This document shows positions 8,649 through 15,917 of a DNA stretch of 64,000 nucleotides, in pieces; within the stretch, counting starts at the first letter, position 1, and each line of letters opens with the position of its first letter. The translations under genes were made by a program, and so were the position numbers. Under the pieces are notes generated by a model. The model made no database searches. It was not told the DNA's origin and saw nothing but the letters and a program-made list of their open reading frames with translations. Origin of the DNA: Coriobacteriaceae bacterium (lineage in GTDB: Bacteria > Actinomycetota > Coriobacteriia > Coriobacteriales > Eggerthellaceae); contig SUUE01000001.1 of NCBI GenBank assembly GCA_015062685.1, positions 271,704-335,703 on the forward strand, written 5' to 3'.

Positions 8649-10856
8649 ATGGATGAGACGAAAACAAACTGCACATGGATCGCCTTTTACCAAGAGCTAG
8701 CCGGCGCGCTTCTTCCCTACAAAGACAACCGCGGAAGATTGATTGAGAAACTTCTGGCCCTGTACGATGACATCGGCATGAAGTTTCCAAAGCTTGACAG
8801 CACCACGGTGCCTGCTGACATCGACCCATACACCGTCTACGGGCTCTTCAACAAGGGCATCTCAGAGACAAACCGGAAGAAGATCATCATCGCCATCGCC
8901 GATGCGTTTGGCATCGAAGCTGATGTGCCGAGTGATTTCGACGGAATCCCCGTGCTCAACAACCTCAATGCTACCTTCTACGCATTCGTAGGCGATGACC
9001 GGCGCGGCGAGTACGACATCGATAACCTTTGGCGGGTTTTCGAGGCTGAGCTTGCTCTAGCAGCCAACGATACTTCAGAAAACCGGAGGGAGTTTGTCGA
9101 GGCGTTCAACGCCGCGGTCGTTCAGTTCGGCCTTGGTTGGAAGCTCACCATGGGGCTTTACTGGGTGCGTCCGCTCTCCTACATCAATCTTGACTCGCGC
9201 AATCGGTGGTTCATGGGGGACGTGTCTAAAACAGGGCCCAGCATCGCCGGGATCGTACCGAAGGAAAAGGATTCCCCGATCCACGACGGCGAGCAGTACC
9301 TCGCCATATGCGACGCCATAAGAGCGGAACTCGGTAGCGATGCCTGCCCCTACTCCGACTTCCCCTCGCTATCCAACGCCGCCTTTGTCGAGTCTGAGCG
9401 CGTCAACAAGGAGAAGAAGGCGGCGGAGAAGGCCGCAGAGCAGGAGGCCGAGGAGAACTCGCTGGGTGACGCAGGCGTCGAGACCACACACTACTGGCTC
9501 TATGCCCCAGGTGAGGGCGCCGCGAGATGGGACGAGTTCTATGACCGTGGGGTGATGGCGCTCGCATGGAGCAAGATCGGCGACCTCAGCGCTTACGAGA
9601 CCAAGGAGGACCTGCGACAGGCGCTACTCGTGCAGTACAGCGATAAGACCTCGCAGAAGAACTCCGCGCATGCGCTTTGGCAGCTCGTTCATGACGTGAA
9701 GCCCGGCGACGTTATCTTCGCGAAGCGAGGTATGAGCGAGATCATCGGACGCGGCGTCGTTGTCGGCGACTATGAGTACGTGCAGGACGGCAGCGACTAC
9801 TATCCCAACCTGCGCCGCGTGAGGTGGACCCACAAGGGCAGCTGGCCCAGGGACAAGAAGTTCGCCCAGAAGACGCTGACAGAAGTGACGGACTACACCG
9901 ATTTCGTAGCCGAGGTGTCCTCGTACTTTGAGGACGTGGTCGACGACGACGCCATCGATGAGATCGGCGGGGACGAGCCCACTCCTGACTACCCCGAGTA
10001 CGACAAGGATCAGTTCCTCAGCGAGGCATACATGAGCGAGGAACAGTACGACACGCTCGTCGGCGTGCTCCGCTCGAAGAAGAACATCATCCTGCAGGGC
10101 GCCCCCGGCGTAGGAAAGACCTTCGTGGCCAAGCGCCTGGCCTACTCGATGATGGGCGTGAAAGATCCCGAGCGCGTGATGATGGTGCAGTTCCACCAGA
10201 GCTACAGCTACGAGGACTTCATCGAGGGCTACCGGCCGTCGGCTGACGGCTTCGAGCTCGAAAAGGGAGCGTTCTACACCTTCTGCAAGAAGGCCGCCGA
10301 AGACGACGAGAACGCGTACTTCTTCATCATCGACGAGATCAACCGCGGCAACCTCTCCAAGATCTTCGGCGAGCTGTTCATGCTCATCGAGAACGACAAG
10401 CGCGGCTCCAAGAACAAGCTGCAGCTGCTCTACTCCCGCGAGCTCTTCTATGTCCCGAGCAACGTATACCTCATCGGCATGATGAACACTGCCGACCGGT
10501 CGCTGGCGATGCTCGATTACGCTCTGAGGCGCCGGTTCGCGTTCTTTGACCTGAAGCCTGGCTTTAGCTCTGACGGGTTCGTCACGTACCGCGACGGGTT
10601 GGGAAGCGCAAAGCTCAACAACCTGCTCGCCTGCGTGGTGCGCCTGAACGAGGACATCGCCAAGGACGAGACGCTGGGTGAGGGATTCTGCATCGGGCAC
10701 AGCTACTTCTGCGGCATGAAGGCGGAGGACGTGACCGACGCAAAGCTCTCCGCCATCGTGGAGTACGAGCTCATACCCATGCTGCGCGAGTACTGGTTCG
10801 ACGAGCCGGGCAAGGTGCGGGAATGGGCCGATGCGCTGCGCAGGTCCATAAAGTGA
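8649..10856 (+). CDS. mcrB: McrB-like AAA+ restriction motor with EVE/PUA-like sensor
   Basis: A 735-residue GTPase/ATPase subunit of a type IV (modification-dependent) restriction system. The N-terminal part (about 1-270) resembles the helical/α-β region seen in long McrB homologues. Residues about 279-437 (HYWLYAPGEG, WDEFYDRGV, KPGDVIFAKRGMSEIIGRG) look like an EVE/PUA-type modified-base reader. The motor has Walker A GAPGVGKT (near 483), Walker B FFIIDEINRG (near 557) and the McrB signature MNTADRSLAMLDYALRRRF. I chose the ATG at 8649 because of the GAGGTGG site just upstream; a longer start at 8616 overlaps hsdS. The sensor assignment is inferred from pattern. Confidence 0.88.
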   Translation: MDETKTNCTWIAFYQELAGALLPYKDNRGRLIEKLLALYDDIGMKFPKLDSTTVPADIDPYTVYGLFNKGISETNRKKIIIAIADAFGIEADVPSDFDGIPVLNNLNATFYAFVGDDRRGEYDIDNLWRVFEAELALAANDTSENRREFVEAFNAAVVQFGLGWKLTMGLYWVRPLSYINLDSRNRWFMGDVSKTGPSIAGIVPKEKDSPIHDGEQYLAICDAIRAELGSDACPYSDFPSLSNAAFVESERVNKEKKAAEKAAEQEAEENSLGDAGVETTHYWLYAPGEGAARWDEFYDRGVMALAWSKIGDLSAYETKEDLRQALLVQYSDKTSQKNSAHALWQLVHDVKPGDVIFAKRGMSEIIGRGVVVGDYEYVQDGSDYYPNLRRVRWTHKGSWPRDKKFAQKTLTEVTDYTDFVAEVSSYFEDVVDDDAIDEIGGDEPTPDYPEYDKDQFLSEAYMSEEQYDTLVGVLRSKKNIILQGAPGVGKTFVAKRLAYSMMGVKDPERVMMVQFHQSYSYEDFIEGYRPSADGFELEKGAFYTFCKKAAEDDENAYFFIIDEINRGNLSKIFGELFMLIENDKRGSKNKLQLLYSRELFYVPSNVYLIGMMNTADRSLAMLDYALRRRFAFFDLKPGFSSDGFVTYRDGLGSAKLNNLLACVVRLNEDIAKDETLGEGFCIGHSYFCGMKAEDVTDAKLSAIVEYELIPMLREYWFDEPGKVREWADALRRSIK

Positions 10857-11908
10857 TCCGCATACAGAACATCTACTACATGCTCGCCTACGCCTTCCAG
10901 GTGCTACGCGAGCAAGGCTACCGCGACGTGGCGACCGAGGAGTTCGCCAACACAGCCGAGCTCTATGCAGCAATACTGGCGCGCGGCGTAACCTCGCAGC
11001 TCAAACGCGGCCTCGGGCGCGAGTATGTCGACCGGACCGACACGCTCTCGACCCTGCGCGGCAAGATCGAAGTGAGCGAGTCCGTGAAGACGCGCTCAGT
11101 GCTGCGCCGACAGATGGTCTGCAGCTACGACGAGTTCAGCGTGGACACTCGCATGAATCGGGCCATCAAGGCGACGATGGGGCTGCTGTTGCGCTCCGAC
11201 ATCGATAAGGCGCGTAAGAAGGAGCTCAAGCGGCTGCTTGCATACTTCGGGGAAGTGGGCGACGTCGACCTCGCTACCGTGGACTGGAACATGAGGTTCG
11301 ATCGGAACAACCAGACCTATCGCATGCTGATGAACGTTTGCTGGCTTGTTGCGAAAGGGCTTCTACAAACCCAGGCGGACGGGTCGTCGCGCCTCATGGA
11401 CTTTCTCGACGAGCAGCGCATGAGCAGGCTCTACGAGAAATTCATTCTGGAATACTACCGGCGCGAACATCCCGAGCTGAACGCCGAGGCGTCCTACATC
11501 GCCTGGGCGCTCGATGACGGGTTCGATGACATGCTGCCTGCGATGCACAGCGACGTTACGTTATCGCAGGGCTGCAACGTTCTCATCATCGATGCGAAAT
11601 ACTATTCGCACACGACACAGCAGCAATTCGACAAGCGCAGCGTGCACTCGGGCAACCTGTACCAGATATTCACTTACGTCAAGAACAAGGAGGCAGAGCT
11701 CGCCCGGGCAGGCATGCCGCATGAGGTGTCTGGCATGCTGCTCTATGCCAGGACTGACGAGGATGCGCAACCGGACGGCGTATACCAGATGAGCGGCAAC
11801 CAGATAAGCGTAAGGACCCTGGGACTCAACATGCCCTTTGAGGAAATTCGAAAACAACTAGATAGAATAGTTACCGAGCACTTCAACCGGAAGGCGATTG
11901 CCGTATGA
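10853..11908 (+). CDS. mcrC: McrC-like nuclease subunit
   Basis: A 351-residue partner of McrB that supplies the nuclease. The family opening 'IQNIYYMLAYAF' is present at once if translation starts at GTG 10853, which overlaps the mcrB stop (GTGA), so I prefer this start to the ATG at 10823. The nuclease core lies near residues 228-250, with MHSDVTL and then IIDAKYY (D...D-x-K). A long helical middle section (RMNRAIKATMGLLL) is typical. The 3' end overlaps the next gene (ATGA at 11905). The GTG start may keep the McrC:McrB ratio low. Confidence 0.9.
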   Translation: MIRIQNIYYMLAYAFQVLREQGYRDVATEEFANTAELYAAILARGVTSQLKRGLGREYVDRTDTLSTLRGKIEVSESVKTRSVLRRQMVCSYDEFSVDTRMNRAIKATMGLLLRSDIDKARKKELKRLLAYFGEVGDVDLATVDWNMRFDRNNQTYRMLMNVCWLVAKGLLQTQADGSSRLMDFLDEQRMSRLYEKFILEYYRREHPELNAEASYIAWALDDGFDDMLPAMHSDVTLSQGCNVLIIDAKYYSHTTQQQFDKRSVHSGNLYQIFTYVKNKEAELARAGMPHEVSGMLLYARTDEDAQPDGVYQMSGNQISVRTLGLNMPFEEIRKQLDRIVTEHFNRKAIAV

Positions 11909-11950
11909 CAGATGCGGGCAAGAAACCAATAACAAAGGCGAATAGCGAGT

Positions 11951-11979
11951 TTTCTCCGCAACGCGGAGATAATTCAACT
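11951..11979 (+). repeat. 29-bp direct repeat, copy 1, around CTCCGC-N3-GCGGAG
   Basis: This segment matches 12276-12304 at 25 of 29 positions, and each copy is centred on the palindrome CTCCGC-N3-GCGGAG. The spacing is 325 bp, inside the broken DUF1016 gene. The copies lie in different reading frames, so protein-level conservation does not explain them. Confidence 0.6.
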
Positions 11980-12275
11980 AGCCCCAGTAGTGATGTTTCT
12001 GCAGCAACTGATATATTGTTTGAAGCTGTCTCCAAGCTTATTCAAGATAGCTATGCTCGCGTATCGTCGAAGGTTAACGCCGAAATGACGGAGCTTTACT
12101 GGCAGGTGGGTAGCACAATCAACGAGGTTTTGCTAGGTGGGGAGCGTGCGGAGTACGGCGCTGAGATTATTTAGGAACTCTCCTCGCATCTAACGCAGAC
12201 GTACGGACGCGGATGGAGCGCCCAACAGCTTCGTCATTGCAGGCATCTGGCCCACACGTTCGCGCACGACGAAAA

Positions 12276-12304
12276 TTTCTCCGCATTGCGGAGAGAATTG
12301 AACT
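12276..12304 (+). repeat. 29-bp direct repeat, copy 2
   Basis: Partner of the segment at 11951-11979. Here it encodes FSALRRELN within the family-conserved part of the nuclease, so this copy is likely the ancestral one. Confidence 0.6.
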
Positions 12305-13203
12305 GGGCATGCATCAAGACGATCATGTATATCGACGAGCCGCTCAAGCGCGACTTCTACATCGAGATGTGCAAGATGAACAACTGGGACTCGCGCACGT
12401 TGAGCGGCCGCATCAAGTCGATGCTCTACGAGCGCACGGCAATCGCAAAGAAACCAGACGAGGTGATCGCGAACGACCTGGAACAGCTGAGAGAGGAAGG
12501 CGAACTGTCGCAGGACCTCGTCTTCCGCGACCCCTACTTCCTCGATTATCTTGGCCTTCACGGAGATTATTCCGAGCGCGACCTCGAATCGGCAATAGTA
12601 GCCGAGTTGCAGCACTTCATCACCGAGCTTGGCAACGACTTCGCCTTCCTCGATCGGCAGAAGCGCATAACCATTGACGGGCGTGACTACTACATCGACC
12701 TGCTCTTCTTCCATCGCAGGCTTCGGCGACTCGTCGCCATTGAGCTGAAGCTCGGGGATTTCGAAGCCTCGTTCAAGGGCCAAATGGAGCTTTACCTTCG
12801 TTGGCTCGAAAGGTACGAGATGGTCGAGGGCGAGAACCAGCCCATCGGCCTCATCCTGTGTTCGGGCAAGAACGACGAGCACGTCGAGCTGCTTGGACTG
12901 GACGAGGGCAACATCCGCATGGCGGAATACATCACGCAGCTGCCGCCGATGGAGGTGTTGGAAGAGAAGTTGCGCCTGGCGATTAGCAAGGCACGAAGGA
13001 GGCTGGAAGAGTAGGTGAAAACAGCATAAAGCTGGCGCAGAAATGGAGCCGACAAGAGGCTGAGGTGAGTTGCTCCATTATCAACAGCGTAAACCATGTG
13101 AGAATGAGCTTAAGCAAAGGGGGGAACCGTTAAATCACTCGTTTTCAGTACTCCGGAATAATGCCAGCATACCTAGGGATTTGAACGATTACGCAAAGAG
13201 CAG

Positions 13204-14949
13204 CTATTGATTTGCTTTCTTCACTGACTCGATGGCATCGAGTGTCCATCGTTTCCTTACAGGGCCAAGCTTACTGTTCAATTCGATGGCAGAGATATTC
13301 CTCGACAATTCTTCTAACCATGAAACGACCTCCTCCTTCTTCTCGGAATCGCTCCATCGAAACAAGTCTAGCGATTTGATAAACTCGAATATGCTCATCT
13401 GCGATTCGGCGTTACCTCGCTCAAAGCATTTGGCAATATCACCTGGAAACGCGTCTAGAAACGATGAGGGGTTCTCATTCTGTGCTTCTCTCAGCTGCTG
13501 AGCCATCACTACACCACAGCGCGAATCTTCTAAGTCCAGTTGATTCGCGCGATTGCTTCGAACAGCCTTCTCGTGCTGGTTAACGCAATAGGCATCCGCC
13601 TGCCTCAATGCCTCGCAATCATGCCATAACTGGCCGTTCCATTCTTTGTATCTGCCATGGAAGCGCACAAAGGCGCAATCAACATCGAGATCTATCATCT
13701 TCTTAGCACAAGATAGCGACTCATCCGGCGGCACCGCCTCCTCGAAGCCAAGCTTGAAAAGGTAATCGTTCACCTCAAGGGCTGAAACCAGGTCGTACGG
13801 ATCGAAGCTACACTTTCGAATGGAGCAGGAGAGGCGTTCAATCTTTGGTACGACTGTCTCGTCATCCTCCGTCGTGCACCCTTTCAGGCGTTCCAAGGCG
13901 GTCTTCATTTCGAGGACGTCTTCCGATTCAGGATACCGCCTCCTCATGTATTCATCTATCGAGGCATCCACGTCATCTTGCTTGATGATGCGACTTGGAT
14001 CGAAGAAATCCCCAATTACTCTCGCATCGCGGTATCGCTCATATCTCATCTTATCGAGCACCCATTGCATCCGCTCATCATCGCTCACATCTCCAGCATT
14101 GTGAACTCGGGACGGGTCCTCAGGCGCCTTGCCCATCGCCGTTTCAAACGCGAAGGCAAGCAGCTCCCTTAACGCATGCCGAACATTCTCGCTCGCATAA
14201 GGCCCCTCGTTGACCACCGATGACGCGAAAGCCATCCTCACGAGAGGCTCGGACTTGATCATCGCGCGAACGTTTACGCACCCCGAATCGCATGCGGCCA
14301 TATCCAACAACTCGAGAGCGCCGTTAAACGGACACGATTCGGCCATGTCGCCGAACACGCTCCGCACAACGTCGCGCATATCAGGCTCAAAACTCACAAT
14401 TCTCCAGACGAGCTTTTCGCGAATCTCGGCGTCAATCGCCTCAGCGGAGTTCGCAATGAAAACTACCTTGCAACCTTGGTTCTCCACGAGATTGTTGATT
14501 GCCCCGAATAGCTCTGCTTGATCGAGCTCCTGATTCCGCCGCTCGACGTCGTCGAGAACGAGAACCGTCCCATCTCCGCACATGAAGCTCGCTGCGAACT
14601 TAGCGCTGGCCTGGTACGAGACCCCTGTCCTCTTGAGCAGATGGGATAGGAACCCCTTTAGCCCATCGAAAACTGCTTCGCCCCTCATTGTCTTGCTGTT
14701 TCCCTTATTGCCAGGAAATCTCGCCACCGCCGCGAGTATCCTCTCGAAGAGTTCCTCTACCGAAGACAAGCCGAACATCGACACGCGCACCAAGCTCAAC
14801 CCCTGCGCTTCGAGGACTCCCCTTAGCCGAGTCTCGACGTACCGCGTCTTACCTGAGCCCCATTCGCCCACGATAGCGACCGCATAACGCCTCTCCTTCT
14901 CATTCGCGTAATCCAAAATGAAACTCGTAATCTGTTCAGTCGTAGGCAT
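13204..14949 (-). CDS. KAP-family P-loop NTPase
   Basis: A 581-residue protein with the KAP NTPase pattern: Walker A IVGEWGSGKTRYVE (residues 25-38), Walker B VLVLDDVERR (about 131-140) and a sensor strand KVVFIANSAEAID. The C-terminal 350 residues are helical and unassigned, and no membrane segment is obvious. KAP NTPases occur in several antiphage systems and usually need a partner effector; none is encoded on this strand nearby. The gene is convergent with the restriction operon (189 bp between stops). It has a lower GC content than the operon, consistent with separate acquisition. The start ATG at 14949 is the first Met of the conserved region. Confidence 0.8.
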   Translation of the reverse strand: MPTTEQITSFILDYANEKERRYAVAIVGEWGSGKTRYVETRLRGVLEAQGLSLVRVSMFGLSSVEELFERILAAVARFPGNKGNSKTMRGEAVFDGLKGFLSHLLKRTGVSYQASAKFAASFMCGDGTVLVLDDVERRNQELDQAELFGAINNLVENQGCKVVFIANSAEAIDAEIREKLVWRIVSFEPDMRDVVRSVFGDMAESCPFNGALELLDMAACDSGCVNVRAMIKSEPLVRMAFASSVVNEGPYASENVRHALRELLAFAFETAMGKAPEDPSRVHNAGDVSDDERMQWVLDKMRYERYRDARVIGDFFDPSRIIKQDDVDASIDEYMRRRYPESEDVLEMKTALERLKGCTTEDDETVVPKIERLSCSIRKCSFDPYDLVSALEVNDYLFKLGFEEAVPPDESLSCAKKMIDLDVDCAFVRFHGRYKEWNGQLWHDCEALRQADAYCVNQHEKAVRSNRANQLDLEDSRCGVVMAQQLREAQNENPSSFLDAFPGDIAKCFERGNAESQMSIFEFIKSLDLFRWSDSEKKEEVVSWLEELSRNISAIELNSKLGPVRKRWTLDAIESVKKANQ

Positions 14950-15122
14950 ATTTGCTCCACTCGCTTCCGCAGAATCATTATTCGCACTTTCGTCAAATAG
15001 ATGAAGTGCCCTCTTATCGCATCCGTACTTTCTCAGGTACCCAACCCTCTACAGCGCTGCCCGTAAGCATAGTCGTTAAAGGAAGGGTGCAATCCGTCTG
15101 CAGCTCTTCGTAGAAAACGCGT

Positions 15123-15144
15123 CAATTTGAGGAACCTCAAATTG
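15123..15144. promoter_or_regulatory. Perfect palindrome CAATTTGAGG-AA-CCTCAAATTG
   Basis: Two 10-bp arms with a 2-bp centre, 174 bp upstream of the KAP NTPase start on its strand. It is the shape of a dimeric repressor operator, and its regulator is not identifiable here. It also overlaps the end of the protein-like remnant at 15122-15253. Confidence 0.45.
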
Positions 15145-15456
15145 GCTTCGACAGAATGGCTACAACGAAAAGATCTTTCCTGTTCCTTGAGCTGTCAATA
15201 GCCCGCCTTAGTGCTTCCTTTTCCAGTGTGTTAATTGGCGTGAAGAGTTCTCGTCAATACACTTGCTAATCAGTTTTGTTTGTCAGCGGTCATGGTATTT
15301 CTTTTGGTCGCTTTAGAAGCAAACCATAGCACAGCCATCTAGCCGGCGTAGGTTGCTACATCATGATTGGAGAACAGTCGTAATCGAAGGCGTGGGTTTT
15401 CGTTTTCATGTCAACGCTCGCTTTCGAACTTGATAACAGAACATACAGCGCGATGA

Positions 15457-15539
15457 CGAAAAGGTTTTCATTCGTGACCACCTTTTCGGCTAAGCCAATC
15501 GGAGCGGAATTCGTGACTACCTTTTCAAATCAGCCAATC
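15457..15539. repeat. Direct and inverted repeats beside the tRNA fragment
   Basis: ATTCGTGACYACCTTTTC...AGCCAATC occurs twice with a 39-bp period (15470-15500 and 15509-15539). The first copy also forms a perfect inverted repeat, CGAAAAGGT (15457-15465) with ACCTTTTCG (15480-15488). Repeats of this size close to an att site resemble recombinase arm-type or excisionase sites, which is an inference. Confidence 0.5.
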
Positions 15540-15666
15540 CTCAGCCAATGCTAAGCCAACACGCGAGATTCCCAGTTTTCGTCAGTCATCGTCAGTTTTC
15601 GATTTCCCCAGTTCAAGCCAGCGTTACCTATCGTCAGTCATTCCCTGTTATCGCCGCCCTGCCCAA

Positions 15667-15711
15667 CTGTCACGTCGGAGGTCGCGAGTTCAAGTCTCGT
15701 ACATCCCGCCA
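15667..15711 (+). other. tRNA 3' half (anticodon loop to CCA), attachment-site remnant
   Basis: The segment reads as an anticodon loop CTGTCAC, 3' anticodon strand GTCGG, variable loop AGGTC, T stem-loop GCGAG-TTCAAGT-CTCGT, 3' acceptor strand ACATCCC, G and CCA. The bases to its left cannot form the 5' half: there is no GGGATGT acceptor strand and no partner for GTCGG. It is therefore not a gene but a fragment starting at or within the anticodon loop, a common crossover point for tyrosine recombinases. The loop would read GTC (Asp), which is tentative. Confidence 0.65.
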
Positions 15712-15720
15712 CGAAACACC

Positions 15721-15752
15721 AGCTCAGCCCACTAAACGGGCTGAGCTTTTTT
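15721..15752 (+). terminator. Intrinsic terminator behind the tRNA fragment
   Basis: A 10-bp perfect stem, AGCTCAGCCC (15721-15730) with GGGCTGAGCT (15738-15747), has a 7-nt loop and is followed by TTTTTT. It is most likely the original terminator of the tRNA gene whose 3' half lies 10 bp upstream. Confidence 0.8.
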
Positions 15753-15917
15753 CTTGCCGGGAGGTGTTTTTCGCAAATAGTGGATGCCGCCTAGCTGGCT
15801 CGGCGCGCCGAGTTCGAGGAGCAGCACCAGCACGGCAATCGCCAGGACGGTTGCTCAGTGGTTTTTGTATTGCCTGCACTTCCCGTTGGCCGTAGTGGAA
15901 ATGCAGCAGGGCCCGCC

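Larger units (their letters stand above)
11905..13014 (+). pseudogene. DUF1016/YhcG-family PD-(D/E)XK nuclease interrupted by in-frame TAG
   Basis: One continuous reading frame of 370 codons encodes a DUF1016 (YhcG) protein but has a TAG at 12172-12174. Upstream: MTELYWQVGSTINEVLLGG and ERAEYGAEII. Directly downstream in the same frame: ELSSHLTQTYGRGWS, IDEPLKRDFYIEMCKMNNW, then the nuclease signature DYYIDLLFFHRRL...AIELKLGDFE (D...E-x-K). Family members read through this point with a sense codon, so a single substitution would repair it. TTG 12286 could restart a C-terminal nuclease fragment of 242 residues. The gene overlaps mcrC by four bases and closes the operon. It may be a recent knock-out or a sequencing error. 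Confidence 0.8.
14950..15917. other. 968-bp gene-poor island end with att-like features
   Basis: No intact gene. In order it holds a perfect 10+10 palindrome (15123-15144), a minus-strand frame of 43 codons without a start (15122-15253) whose composition looks protein-like (ELFTPINTLEKEALRRAID) and may be a gene remnant, tandem repeats (15457-15539), a tRNA 3' half with terminator (15667-15752), and a GC-rich tail that runs to the end of the next minus-strand gene. It reads as the decayed end of an integrated element. Confidence 0.5.

Noticed and set aside
12172-12174. TAG as a programmed pyrrolysine or selenocysteine-like codon
   Set aside because: TAG would be pyrrolysine, but DUF1016 nucleases have no known catalytic residue here and nothing in the window suggests Pyl machinery; a nonsense mutation or read error is simpler.
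15636-15711. Complete tRNA gene
   Set aside because: No 5' acceptor strand, D arm or 5' anticodon strand can be paired with the visible 3' half.
15548-15895. Plus-strand frame of 115 codons over the tRNA fragment
   Set aside because: It runs through the tRNA 3' half and its terminator and has no coding character.
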